Shown here: in pieces, positions 1 to 7,737 of the stretch | How positions within the stretch are numbered: position 1 is the first letter of the stretch | Layout: each line of letters begins with the position of its first letter | NCBI GenBank assembly: GCA_015063765.1 | Contig: SVTN01000004.1 | Location: 1-33,509 of the forward strand | DNA: 33,509 bases | Source of the DNA: Oscillospiraceae bacterium | GTDB taxonomy: Bacteria; Bacillota; Clostridia; Oscillospirales; CAG-272 | Reading direction: 5' to 3' | Notes under the pieces: model-generated | Told to the model about the DNA's origin: nothing | Seen by the model: only the letters and a program-made list of their open reading frames with translations | Database searches by the model: none | Program-made: the position numbers and the translations under genes

Positions 1-815
1 CAAGACCCATCGAGGAGATCGTCGAGGAGGCAAAGGACCTCGAACGCCTTGGCGTCAAGGAGCTCAACCTGATCGCGCAGGACACCACACGCTACGGGCT
101 TGACCTCTACGGCGAATACCGCCTTGCCGCACTCGTGCGCGCCATCACCGAGCAAACGAGCATTCCTTGGATCCGTCTGCTTTATTGCTACCCCGACAAG
201 ATCACAGACGATCTGATCGCCGAGCTGCGCGACAATCCCCGTCTTGTCAAGTACATGGATATTCCCGTACAGCATATCTCCGATGGCGTCTTAAAGCGTA
301 TGAACCGTCACGGCAACGGCGACACCATCCGCGAAGCCATCGCGCGCCTGCGCGCCTCCGTCCCCGGCATTACCCTGCGCACCACCGTTATGGTGGGCTT
401 CCCCGGAGAAACGGAACAGGATTTCGAGGAGCTGTGCGCCTTTGTGAAGGAAACCCGCTTTGACCGCTTCGGCGGCTTCACCTTCTCCCCCGAGGAGGAA
501 ACGGAGGCGGCACTCCTTCCCGACCAGATTGAGGAAGAGATCAAGACCGAGCGTTTGGATGCCTTAATGGAAATCCAACTTGACATTTCTGCGGAATTGC
601 AGGCAAATAAGGTGGGAAGCGAAATTCTCGTTCTCGCCGAGGGCTACGACATCCCTGCAGGCATCCACTACGGAAGAAGCGCCGCCGATGCACCCGACGT
701 GGATGGCAAGATCTATTTTTCCGCGCCCAAGCGCATCACTCCCGGCACGTTTTTGCGTGTTAAGATCACCGAGGCGCTGGACTACGACCTCGTCGGCGAG
801 GCAATTCTCGACTAG
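1..815 (+). CDS. rimO: Ribosomal protein uS12 methylthiotransferase RimO, 3' part (5' end outside window)
   Basis: This is a radical-SAM methylthiotransferase that adds a methylthio group to an Asp of ribosomal protein S12. The reading frame is open from base 3, so the ORF-track start at 135 is artificial. The N-terminal Fe-S domain and the CxxxCxxC motif lie upstream of the window. Visible parts are RPIEEIV, the AQDTTRYG segment, the IRLLYCYPD strand, MDIPVQHISDGVLKRM, VGFPGETEQDFEEL and FTFSPEEETEA, followed by a C-terminal TRAM-like domain of about 65 residues. RPIEEIV, AQDTT and SPEE-T favour RimO over its paralogue MiaB. The stop is 14 bases before pgsA, so the two are probably cotranscribed, an arrangement common in Firmicutes. 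Confidence 0.93.
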   Translation, partial: RPIEEIVEEAKDLERLGVKELNLIAQDTTRYGLDLYGEYRLAALVRAITEQTSIPWIRLLYCYPDKITDDLIAELRDNPRLVKYMDIPVQHISDGVLKRMNRHGNGDTIREAIARLRASVPGITLRTTVMVGFPGETEQDFEELCAFVKETRFDRFGGFTFSPEEETEAALLPDQIEEEIKTERLDALMEIQLDISAELQANKVGSEILVLAEGYDIPAGIHYGRSAADAPDVDGKIYFSAPKRITPGTFLRVKITEALDYDLVGEAILD

Positions 816-829
816 AAAGGACTGTTCCC

Positions 830-1447
830 ATGGCAAAGAAAATGAATCTCCCGAACACGCTTTCCCTGTTGCGCGTGATCATCACCCCCATCTTCATGCT
901 CTCGGCACTCCTCATGCAGCACATCCCCGTATGGGGCAGAGTCGTCCCTACGCTTTTGTTCCTTGCCGCTGCCTTTACCGATATGCTGGACGGCAAGATC
1001 GCACGCAAATACAATCTCATTACCGACTTCGGCAAGTTTATTGACCCCCTTGCCGATAAGTTTATGGTGTTCGCCTCCTGCATCACCCTGCTCGTTATCG
1101 ACCCCGCAACCGCCCGCGTTTTCGTGTGGGTGTCTGCCGCAGTCATGCTCCGTGAGCTTGCCGTGACCTCCTTGCGCCTTGTGGTGGCAGGACAAAGCGG
1201 TATCGTGGTCGCCGCATCCTTCTTCGGCAAATGCAAAACGGTGACCCAGGTCGCCGCCATCACCCTGATGCTGATGGAGCCCGTCTTTTTGCACATCTCC
1301 GTCCGCCTTGGCGTCGATGCACTTGCCACCTTCTTCGGCAATCACATCCTCTCCTACATCTCCATGGCGGCAATGGGCATCACCACCATCGCATCGGGCA
1401 TTGACTATTTGAAGTCTTATTTTCCTTATATCGATACCAATAAATAA
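830..1447 (+). CDS. pgsA: CDP-diacylglycerol--glycerol-3-phosphate 3-phosphatidyltransferase
   Basis: This integral membrane enzyme makes phosphatidylglycerol phosphate from CDP-diacylglycerol and glycerol 3-phosphate, the committed step to phosphatidylglycerol. The 205-residue protein has the full CDP-alcohol phosphatidyltransferase signature: D51, D54-G55, A58-R59, G68, D72 and D76 in the order DxxDGxxARx8GxxxDxxxD. It has several hydrophobic segments and the usual N-terminal NLPNTLSLLR. AAAGGA lies about 9 bases before the ATG, and the gene follows rimO by 14 bases. A strong terminator follows the stop. Length and motifs match PgsA better than phosphatidylserine or cardiolipin synthases. 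Confidence 0.95.
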   Translation: MAKKMNLPNTLSLLRVIITPIFMLSALLMQHIPVWGRVVPTLLFLAAAFTDMLDGKIARKYNLITDFGKFIDPLADKFMVFASCITLLVIDPATARVFVWVSAAVMLRELAVTSLRLVVAGQSGIVVAASFFGKCKTVTQVAAITLMLMEPVFLHISVRLGVDALATFFGNHILSYISMAAMGITTIASGIDYLKSYFPYIDTNK

Positions 1448-1462
1448 ACTCCACGATACGAA

Positions 1463-1499
1463 AAACGGAGAAGAGTGCATCTTCTCCGTTTCTTTTTAT
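1463..1499. terminator. Bidirectional intrinsic terminator between pgsA and nnrD
   Basis: A perfect 12-bp stem (AAACGGAGAAGA / TCTTCTCCGTTT) with a 5-base loop is followed by a T-rich tract on the plus strand and preceded by an A-run. It can end pgsA and the convergent nnrD. Confidence 0.9.
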
Positions 1500-2380
1500 T
1501 TTATTTTTTGGATCTCCCTTGCCATCTGGCGCGGAAGCTCGGAGGGCAAGACGCCAAATTCCGAAAGCTCCTCGGCAAGCGTATCTCCTGCCGCGCCGTG
1601 CAGATAAGCACCGATGGCAAGTGCCGCCTTGGGCGCAACCCCCTGCGCAAGAAGCGCACCGACCGCCCCTGCAAGCACGTCACCGCTGCCGCCCTTGGCA
1701 AGCGCGGATGAGCCTGTCGTGTTGATGTAGACCTCTTCCCCCTCGCAGACCAGCGTTCCCATTCCCTTTAGAAGGAGAGAAACACCCCATTTTTCTGCAT
1801 ATTTCCGTGCGAGGTGCATACGATTTTCCTGTACCTCCTTGGCGGAGCACCCGATCAGACGGCCAAATTCAAGAGGATGGGGCGTGAGGGCGATCGGGCG
1901 GTGTGCCGTCCGAAAGAAGACGTCCACGTCGGGCGCATAAGCGGCGATCGCCCCAAGCGCATCCGCATCCAGAAGCAAGGGCGCGCCTTCTCTTTGAGAA
2001 AGAGCGACGAGAAAATCATATAACGGTCGGCAAACGCCCGAGCCGGGTCCCACCAAAACGGCAGATGCCGTATCGCTCTCGGCGCACTTTCTCTCGATGT
2101 CTTCTGCCGTCCAGGTAGAAATGGGGGAAACCGCATCAAAAATCACCTCGGGCAGGCGGCGGGAAACGGTCAAGATCACCGCTTCCTCTGTGCTCAGGGT
2201 CAGAAGCCCGACTCCCATGCGCAAAGCACCCAAGGCGGCGAGATGCGCAGCCCCACGATATTTGTACGAGCCGCCAAAGATCTGCAGGCGTCCAAAGCTT
2301 CCCTTATGGCTGTTTTGCGGTCGTTTCGGCAAATACGCCTTGACAAACGCCGCATCAATGGGAGAAATGCTCGGCTTCAT
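1496..2380 (-). CDS. nnrD: ADP-dependent (S)-NAD(P)H-hydrate dehydratase
   Basis: This metabolite-repair enzyme dehydrates the S-form of damaged NADH or NADPH hydrate at the expense of ADP. The 294-residue protein has the ribokinase-like fold of the YjeF C-terminal domain. Motifs in order are HKGSFGRLQIFGG near the N terminus, LVGPGSG, LLLDADALG, LTPHPLEFGRL, LLKGMGTLV and the catalytic-type SGDVLAGAVGALLAQG. The epimerase domain (NnrE), often fused N-terminally, is absent, so this is a stand-alone dehydratase. I chose the ATG at 2380 because AAGGAAG lies about 8 bases upstream. The longer ORF-track start at 2416 lacks such a site. It converges on pgsA. Confidence 0.92.
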   Translation of the reverse strand: MKPSISPIDAAFVKAYLPKRPQNSHKGSFGRLQIFGGSYKYRGAAHLAALGALRMGVGLLTLSTEEAVILTVSRRLPEVIFDAVSPISTWTAEDIERKCAESDTASAVLVGPGSGVCRPLYDFLVALSQREGAPLLLDADALGAIAAYAPDVDVFFRTAHRPIALTPHPLEFGRLIGCSAKEVQENRMHLARKYAEKWGVSLLLKGMGTLVCEGEEVYINTTGSSALAKGGSGDVLAGAVGALLAQGVAPKAALAIGAYLHGAAGDTLAEELSEFGVLPSELPRQMAREIQKIK

Positions 2381-2443
2381 ATACGTCACTTCCTTTTTCC
2401 TTGAAAAAATTGGCAAGTTTTTTGAGAAATTTACACAAAAACC

Positions 2444-2472
2444 TTTACAAATTTATCTTTTTTTAGTATAAT
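2444..2472 (+). promoter_or_regulatory. Sigma-A promoter for the cytidylate-kinase-like gene
   Basis: TTTACA (2444-2449) and a consensus TATAAT (2467-2472) are separated by 17 bases. AAAGGAG and the ATG follow about 40 bases later. Confidence 0.85.
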
Positions 2473-2512
2473 AGTGATAGAATTAGAACAAGAACCCCTG
2501 AAAGGAGTACCC

Positions 2513-3145
2513 ATGAAAAAAACAATCATTACCATCGCCCGCCAATACGGTAGCGGCGGCAGAGAGATCGGCGAACGCGTAGCGGAGCTTTTGGGAATTC
2601 CCAAGTACGATAAAGAATTTGTCACCATGGCGGCAGAACAGGAAAGCGCCCTCGATCCGCGCGCTTTGGAGAAGGTAGACGAGCGCGCCACCAGCAGCCT
2701 GCTGTATACGCTTGCAATGGGCTCCAATATGTTCCATACCCCGCACATCTCCCCTGCGCTTCCCCTCAACGACCGCCTGTTCGCCATTCAGTGCTCCATC
2801 ATTCGCAACTTGGCGGAGGAGCACTCCTGTGTCATGATCGGAAGATGCGCCGACTACGTGTTGCGCGAGAACCCCGACCGCCTTTCCATCTTCATCTACG
2901 CGGATATTGATGCGCGCAAGAAGCGCGTGGCAGAGCGGCACAACGTCAAGGAAAGCGAAGCGATCGACATCATCAACAAGACCGACCGCCGCCGTGCTTC
3001 CTACTACAACTTCTACACGGGCAACAAATGGGGCAAATACGACAATTACCATATTGCCATCAACAGCACCGTCCTCGGCATTGAGGGAACGGCACGCTTG
3101 ATCGCCGATATGGCAAGACTTCGCGGCACCGCGGAAGAGGAATAA
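2513..3145 (+). CDS. Cytidylate kinase-like family protein
   Basis: This 210-residue P-loop protein resembles the cytidylate-kinase-like family (Pfam Cytidylate_kin2 type), not classical Cmk. It starts with IITIARQYGSGGREIGERVA, the family's diagnostic loop, in place of the GxxGxGKS loop of Cmk. Also visible are YDKEFV, the VMIGRCADYVLRE strand and the segment RRASYYNFYTGNKWG with a DNYHIAINS C-terminal motif. Nucleotide phosphorylation is inferred from family membership; the substrate is not known from sequence. The ATG at 2513 has AAAGGAG 5 bases upstream. The ORF-track start at 2474 overlaps the promoter and is rejected. The gene is monocistronic, with its own promoter and terminator. Confidence 0.85.
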   Translation: MKKTIITIARQYGSGGREIGERVAELLGIPKYDKEFVTMAAEQESALDPRALEKVDERATSSLLYTLAMGSNMFHTPHISPALPLNDRLFAIQCSIIRNLAEEHSCVMIGRCADYVLRENPDRLSIFIYADIDARKKRVAERHNVKESEAIDIINKTDRRRASYYNFYTGNKWGKYDNYHIAINSTVLGIEGTARLIADMARLRGTAEEE

Positions 3146-3214
3146 GGGAACAAACCTGATCCGATTCCACCTTTCGCGCATCTTTTTGGTTTGTGTCCTG
3201 CGCGCATATAAAAG

Positions 3215-3254
3215 AGAACAGATCCTGTCCGTCCGGCAAGATCTGTTCTTTTTT
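3215..3254. terminator. Bidirectional intrinsic terminator
   Basis: A 10-bp stem AGAACAGATC / GATCTGTTCT with a 15-base loop is followed by TTTTTT on the plus strand. The minus strand has TCTTTT after the stem, so it can also serve the convergent secreted-protein gene. Confidence 0.85.
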
Positions 3255-3274
3255 GTTTCTCGGATCAGAAAGCT

Positions 3275-4378
3275 TTACTGAATCTGGATGTAGGAATCGC
3301 GTTTGAACACGAGCTTTCCGTTTTGGATGGAGGTCTTTGACAAAGGGATCACAAGACCGTCGAGATAAACGCCCATCGCGTCCTCTGCCGTCATTCCCTC
3401 CGGGGGCTCAGCAAAGATGGTCCTCACGTCAAAGGAATCGGAGGAAAAGGTGATCTTCCAAGGCGACTCGTAATACTCGGTGGGGAGAACAAAATAATTA
3501 TATTGCATGTCGTGCCCCACGAGGATGACCTTGTCAAGGAAGGAGCGCATCATGGCGATCTCGGTGTTGGTGTAGGGGCTGTGCGTGCTTCCGATCTTTT
3601 CTACGATAAGATTTCCGTAGGACTCATCTCGATCGTTGTATGCGTCAAGCACCGTCGTCAAAATGTTGCGGGAATTGTTGGTCTGATTGTAATCGGCATA
3701 CACCGTACCGACGCTACCGTCGGTATAAGTGATCTTCATATAGCCGCGGCCGGTATACTCCATCGTGTAGTTGCCCTTCAGGATACCCGAAACAGAGCCC
3801 GCAAGGGTGGAGGTGGTTTCGGTCGTTTTGTAAAAGGCACCGGCTTTGACATCGATGTACATTGTGCGCCCCGCCTGTGCCAAAGCCTCCAGGGTGAAAG
3901 CGCCCTGTGCATCAGTCACATAGCGCGAGGGCACGATATAGGTACCAAAGCTGACCTTATCTCTGCCGCCGGCAAGAGCGACGATCTTTTCAAAATCCGC
4001 CGTCACAAGCGTGCTCGTAAAACGCAAGCCTACCTGATTTTCGCGCAGACGCACCGAGCAACCCGTGTCGGTGACAAAGCTTGCTGTCACCGCCTTGAAG
4101 GTCACGTCACCCGTAAGGCCTGTACAGGTAGCACCTGCGGGCAAAAAGACGGTCTTACCGTCGATCTCCGCCTGCCAGCCGCAAAAACCGGAAAGGGTGT
4201 TGGGGGTCTTCAAGAGCGTCACGCTGCCGTCCGTAATGGGGAGCGTTGCGTAGGTCGTGCTGCCGTTCAAGGTAAAGGTGGCGGTGGGAGCACCGTCCTC
4301 TGCCGCGACAGGAATGGCAGTCAAGCACAACACGAGCGCAAGGATCAAGAGGAGGAGAGAATGCTTCTTCGTATTCAT
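3275..4378 (-). CDS. Secreted protein with a Clostridia-type GLRFTS domain
   Basis: This 367-residue exported protein has no assigned function. It has a classic signal peptide (MNTKKHS, a Leu-rich core, cleavage probably after PVAA). Residues about 30-110 form a short beta-rich region with a GFCGW stretch reminiscent of InlB-type B repeats. It continues with SVRLRENQVGLRFTS, the segment FGTYIVPSRYVTD and a DYNQTNNSRNI region. From memory, this layout recurs in secreted proteins of gut Clostridia, sometimes at the C terminus of carbohydrate-active enzymes. No catalytic motif, sortase signal or membrane anchor is visible. AGGAG precedes the ATG by 7 bases. It has its own promoter and a 5' leader hairpin. 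Confidence 0.75.
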   Translation of the reverse strand: MNTKKHSLLLLILALVLCLTAIPVAAEDGAPTATFTLNGSTTYATLPITDGSVTLLKTPNTLSGFCGWQAEIDGKTVFLPAGATCTGLTGDVTFKAVTASFVTDTGCSVRLRENQVGLRFTSTLVTADFEKIVALAGGRDKVSFGTYIVPSRYVTDAQGAFTLEALAQAGRTMYIDVKAGAFYKTTETTSTLAGSVSGILKGNYTMEYTGRGYMKITYTDGSVGTVYADYNQTNNSRNILTTVLDAYNDRDESYGNLIVEKIGSTHSPYTNTEIAMMRSFLDKVILVGHDMQYNYFVLPTEYYESPWKITFSSDSFDVRTIFAEPPEGMTAEDAMGVYLDGLVIPLSKTSIQNGKLVFKRDSYIQIQ

Positions 4379-4404
4379 AACAGCTCCTAACGTAAATTAA
4401 GACC

Positions 4405-4419
4405 GGGCGCAAAACGCCC
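4405..4419 (-). other. Small stem-loop at the 5' end of the leader
   Basis: GGGCG TTTTG CGCCC, read on the minus strand, would form a 5-bp GC stem within a few bases of the predicted transcription start. It lacks a U-tract, so it is more likely an mRNA-stabilising end than a terminator. Confidence 0.45.
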
Positions 4420-4427
4420 TTTTATTT

Positions 4428-4456
4428 ATTATACACGATATATATCAAAAAATCAA
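4428..4456 (-). promoter_or_regulatory. Sigma-A promoter for the secreted protein gene (minus strand)
   Basis: On the minus strand TTGATT (4451-4456) and TATAAT (4428-4433) are 17 bases apart. The block ATATCGTGTATAAT is nearly the same as in the promoter at 7738-7766. Confidence 0.85.
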
Positions 4457-4496
4457 GCCCCATTTTTGCAAAGAGGATCTAACCGCTAAAAACAGG

Positions 4497-5003
4497 TCAG
4501 AGCATGCGGATGGAGCTGTTTCTCCGAATAGCCCAAAGTAGAAGAGAGCCAAGCACACCCGTGGTAAGTGCCTCGCCAATGCCCACCGTCAAAACAAGAT
4601 ACATGTAAGCGTCGGGCACCCCGTAAACCAAAATCAGAAGCACGGGGATGAGAAAGGCGTTGAAAAGAATATTCGGGAGCGTGACGAGGAGCGGACCCGT
4701 CTTGTATCGCAGAACACCCCGCATCATACGGCAAACGATCGCCGCCAAAAGAGTGACAAGACTGCCGAAAAGCACGTCCAGCGGATGCCCGCCGCAAATG
4801 AGGGAGGACAAAAAGCAGCCGACAAACAGTCCGGGAACCGCCGCCCCCGATACCGCAGGCAGGACGGCAAGCGCCTCGGAAAGCCGAAGCTGTATCGCAC
4901 CCTTGTCGAGCCCCAGCGCGTAAGAAACGAGCGTTAGAGCGGTGTAAAGTGCCGCGATCACAGCGGCATAGGTCATGTATTTTGTTTTTTTTGTGAAGTG
5001 CAT
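4497..5003 (-). CDS. queT: QueT-type queuosine precursor transporter
   Basis: This small membrane protein is thought to be the substrate-binding (S) component of an ECF transporter for queuosine precursors. From the ATG at 5003 it is 168 residues with five or six hydrophobic segments. Family motifs include IQLRLSEALAVLP, a proline-glycine segment AAVPGLFVGCFLSSLICGG and LDVLFGSLVTLLAA. A preQ1-like riboswitch and terminator sit directly upstream, which supports the assignment and suggests repression by preQ1. The start is uncertain: no Shine-Dalgarno site lies before 5003, and the TTG at 5036 abuts AAGGAGA and would put the terminator inside the coding region. No ECF energizing module is in the window. 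Confidence 0.88.
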   Translation of the reverse strand: MHFTKKTKYMTYAAVIAALYTALTLVSYALGLDKGAIQLRLSEALAVLPAVSGAAVPGLFVGCFLSSLICGGHPLDVLFGSLVTLLAAIVCRMMRGVLRYKTGPLLVTLPNILFNAFLIPVLLILVYGVPDAYMYLVLTVGIGEALTTGVLGSLLLWAIRRNSSIRML

Positions 5004-5009
5004 AGCAAT

Positions 5010-5034
5010 AAAAAAGGCAGGAGAAGATCCTGCC
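5010..5034 (-). terminator. Regulatory intrinsic terminator in the queT leader
   Basis: On the minus strand GGCAGGA TCTTC TCCTGCC is followed at once by TTTTTT. It lies between the aptamer and the queT ATG, with only 6 bases between the U-tract and the start codon. It therefore fits an expression-platform terminator and not the end of a gene. Confidence 0.85.
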
Positions 5035-5036
5035 AA

Positions 5037-5081
5037 TCTCCTTAGTTTTGTTTTGCGTGAGGATAGGATCTCGAACTCACG
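5037..5081 (-). promoter_or_regulatory. Candidate preQ1-I-like riboswitch aptamer upstream of queT
   Basis: Read on the minus strand, a 6-bp stem CGTGAG / CTCACG encloses a 14-base loop starting TTC. It is followed by an A-rich tail CAAAACAAAACTAAGGAG. The layout of stem, GUUC start of loop, A-rich tail and terminal ACUAAGG matches the preQ1-I class. The loop interior differs from the usual UAGCUACACC, so this is a variant or divergent member. The loop segment AGATCCT can pair with AGGATCT in the terminator, giving a plausible antiterminator. The context (QueT) supports preQ1 as ligand. The class is inferred by eye. Confidence 0.65.
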
Positions 5082-5108
5082 GTATTTTAAACAGTTTTTT
5101 CGGAAAGA

Positions 5109-5134
5109 GAGGCTGTCGCTTACGCGACAGCCTC
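5109..5134 (-). terminator. Hairpin terminator after the lipoprotein gene
   Basis: An 11-bp perfect stem GAGGCTGTCGC / GCGACAGCCTC with a 4-base loop lies 15 bases past the stop. The downstream tract TCTTTCC is a weak U-tract, so some read-through into queT is possible. Confidence 0.75.
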
Positions 5135-5148
5135 AATAAAATTAGGGG

Positions 5149-7701
5149 TTAGATGAGGGGGTTTACAGTGAAATCCGTCTCATAGGTAACTGCTGCGATG
5201 TAGTCTGCAACAGTCTCTGCAGCATCGTTGACGATCTTCTTGTTGTAGTTGAGGATCTCAACGAAGTAGAACTTCTCGTTCTCAGCAGTGATGGTAACCT
5301 GCTCTTCCTTCACCGTAACGGTAGCGGGAACAGTGTAGGTGTAGTTGTTGCTGATGTAGAGAATCATATCATCCTTAAACGCCTTAAGGTCATCACGGAA
5401 GCCCTGAGGAAGCTCACGATCAGCCTTAGCGGTTTCGTCGCGGAGAATCCAAGCAGCGGAGATGGTCTTGTCGCTCTCAACGTTTTTCTCATCTACATAA
5501 GCAACCAGCTCGGTGTACTGCTCCATGTAAACAACCAGCTTAGCCTCGTCGGTGATGACGTCAGTGTAAGCAGCGTTGCCGGCATTCTCAATTGCAGCGT
5601 TAGCCTTTGCGAAATCAAGGTATGCATCGTAAGCAGCCTTCAGAAGTCCGCCGTCCTTGAAGTCCTCAACAACGATGTTAACAACGTTGTCACCGATCAG
5701 CTCCTTATAGGTGTTGATTGCAGCGTTTGCCTTGGTTGCAAGCTCCTTAAGGTTAGCCATGGTAGCTTCAGCAGCCTCAAGTCTGGTCTTGTAAACATCT
5801 TCGCCGCCAACGAGGAAGAGCTCGTTGTAAAGCTCGGTGTAGTTCTCTTCTGCACCGTATGCAGCCTTGAATGCCTCGTAAAGACCTCTTGCGGTCGTGA
5901 TCTCTTCAACGGAGTTCACATCAGCAGTCAAGGAGTAGAATACGTTGCCCTCGTCCAGCTTGTCGTTGTCGATAGCAACCTTAACCTGCTCAGCAAATCT
6001 TACCTGAGAAGCCTTGATCAGCTTGTCGATGTTGGGGATGAAGTACTTAACAACGTAAGCCTTGTCAACGTCATATGCCGTCCAAGTCTGGTCGATGTTG
6101 TTCCACTTCTCAGCATCCTTGTCATAGCCGTCGGGCGTGTAGATAACAGCATCAAAATCAAGGTCGTAGTTAGCAACGATGACCTTGTCGCCGTCACCGG
6201 TCATGCTGAAGACACTGTTCGCATCGTTCCAGGTCTTGATAGCAGTCCAAGCAGCCTGAATTGCGAGGTCCTGAGCGTCGCCTGCAACACCGGTAGAGGT
6301 CTCTGCAGCAGCATCCTCGATCAGAAGGATGATGTTCTGTGCATCCTTACGGATCTGGTTCAGAGCATCGTGCTTGTTGTAAATTCTCTCGCCGAGAAGG
6401 TTGATGTAGTTAGCTTCATCAGGATTGCCGTCGGGCTTGCCGTACTCAGCCATGAGCTTGTAGGTACCTGCAGTGCCGAACACATCCATAGCGTCCTCGA
6501 TCAGACCGCCAACCTCATCCAAGAGAGCTTTAACCTTATCGTTGTCGGTATCAAGGATGGTGTCGTCAAAAGCGGTAAGATCAGCAAAGGTGCTGAAATC
6601 GATCTCCGCCTTATAAGCGGTAGGATAGATGGTAACCTTTTCAGCAGCGAGCATCTTCTCAACAGCTCTGTCGATATCGGTTACGAGCATGCTGCCGACA
6701 GACGCTTCGAGGTCGATCGCGCTGAGGTCGATTGCAAGCGTGATGTACTTGGTCTCGTAGGAGATCTTCTCTCTGACAACCTTGTAACCGTCCATAGCGA
6801 TCTTATAGTTGTCTTCGCCGATCTCTGCTCTTGCACCCTCAACGATCTCTTCGTACATTGCAGTCTTTGCAAGGTAATCTTCAAGCTGGTAAAGGAGGTC
6901 GATCTTGTCATAGATCTGACCCTTGTTGCCGCCCTCTTTGTCCTCGATGAGCTTCTGCTCAGCCAGCTTGTTGTCAACAGCGATCACAAACTGGAGATAG
7001 TAGTTCTCTGCCTCAGCAAGAGTGCTTGCAGCTTCAACGTTAGCCTTTGCGGTAGCCTCTGCAGTGTCGATATCCTTCTTGTACTGTGCGTACAGCTGAG
7101 CGATCTTCTTCACGAGAGCATCATCGCCGAACTTTGCAACGATGGCGTCCTTCTTAGCGATGTAATCGTCAAGATCAGCCTCGAAGTTCGAAACGAGTGC
7201 GTTGATCGCGTCAACACTCGTAGCAGCATTGATCTTGGCAGAGCAATCCTCGAGAAGGAGAGCAACACCACCGTCATTCTTGCGTGCAACAACCTTTTCG
7301 CCTGCAGCAAGCTTAGCGATCGTGTCAGCCTTGAGAGCCGCGTTGGGGTCAACGACAGTCACGGGAATGTGACCGACAACGGTAGCACCGTTCTCGGAAT
7401 AGGTCACAGTAACAGACTCCATGCCAAAGGTAAGGGGAGCGGTACCCACCATCTCGGGGGTAACGGCAACCGTTTCTTCAGCACCGTTTGCGTATGTAAC
7501 CTTTACCTGTGCACCGGTACAATCAAAGGTTTCACCGAGATTGTAAACGAGCTTAGAAGCAGTGTTTTCTACATACTCGATACCGGTAGGGGTAGCTTTA
7601 CCGCACGAAGCGAAGCAGAATACGAGCACTGCGAGGAGTGCGAGCGCAACTGCAGCATACTTAAGCTTGCGGGTTTTGCTGGTTCTTTCTTTCGTAAGCA
7701 T
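5149..7701 (-). CDS. Large helical surface lipoprotein with an Ig-like domain
   Basis: This 850-residue protein is probably exported and lipid-anchored. After MLTKERTSKTRKLK comes a hydrophobic stretch ending FCFASCGK, a plausible lipobox with the Cys as anchor. A bacterial Ig-like domain of group-3 type follows (GIEYVENTASKLVYNLGETF through HIPVTVVD). The remaining roughly 700 residues are Ala/Asp/Glu/Lys-rich and look alpha-helical, like FIVAR or spectrin-like repeats (AINALVSNFEADLDDYI, AEAENYYLQFVIA). No enzymatic motif or sortase signal was seen. The ATG at 7701 has GGAGG 6 bases upstream; the ORF-track start at 7746 does not. It has its own promoter. A scaffold or adhesin role is only a guess. 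Confidence 0.75.
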   Translation of the reverse strand: MLTKERTSKTRKLKYAAVALALLAVLVFCFASCGKATPTGIEYVENTASKLVYNLGETFDCTGAQVKVTYANGAEETVAVTPEMVGTAPLTFGMESVTVTYSENGATVVGHIPVTVVDPNAALKADTIAKLAAGEKVVARKNDGGVALLLEDCSAKINAATSVDAINALVSNFEADLDDYIAKKDAIVAKFGDDALVKKIAQLYAQYKKDIDTAEATAKANVEAASTLAEAENYYLQFVIAVDNKLAEQKLIEDKEGGNKGQIYDKIDLLYQLEDYLAKTAMYEEIVEGARAEIGEDNYKIAMDGYKVVREKISYETKYITLAIDLSAIDLEASVGSMLVTDIDRAVEKMLAAEKVTIYPTAYKAEIDFSTFADLTAFDDTILDTDNDKVKALLDEVGGLIEDAMDVFGTAGTYKLMAEYGKPDGNPDEANYINLLGERIYNKHDALNQIRKDAQNIILLIEDAAAETSTGVAGDAQDLAIQAAWTAIKTWNDANSVFSMTGDGDKVIVANYDLDFDAVIYTPDGYDKDAEKWNNIDQTWTAYDVDKAYVVKYFIPNIDKLIKASQVRFAEQVKVAIDNDKLDEGNVFYSLTADVNSVEEITTARGLYEAFKAAYGAEENYTELYNELFLVGGEDVYKTRLEAAEATMANLKELATKANAAINTYKELIGDNVVNIVVEDFKDGGLLKAAYDAYLDFAKANAAIENAGNAAYTDVITDEAKLVVYMEQYTELVAYVDEKNVESDKTISAAWILRDETAKADRELPQGFRDDLKAFKDDMILYISNNYTYTVPATVTVKEEQVTITAENEKFYFVEILNYNKKIVNDAAETVADYIAAVTYETDFTVNPLI

Positions 7702-7737
7702 AATTGCCTCCATGTAAAATATAGATTTGATACCTGT

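Noticed and set aside
812-1480. 222-codon minus-strand ORF opposite pgsA
   Set aside because: It is a His-, Asp- and Gly-rich shadow of pgsA.
2513-3145. True cytidylate kinase Cmk
   Set aside because: The loop is RQYGSGGREIG, not the GPxGxGKS form of Cmk; it belongs to the like-family.
3503-4390. 295-codon plus-strand ORF opposite the 3275-4378 gene
   Set aside because: It is antisense, with a random-looking composition and no ribosome binding site.
5091-5110. A queT promoter between the lipoprotein terminator and the aptamer (TTTAAAATA)
   Set aside because: The TAAAAT has no -35 at the right distance. It cannot be called with confidence.
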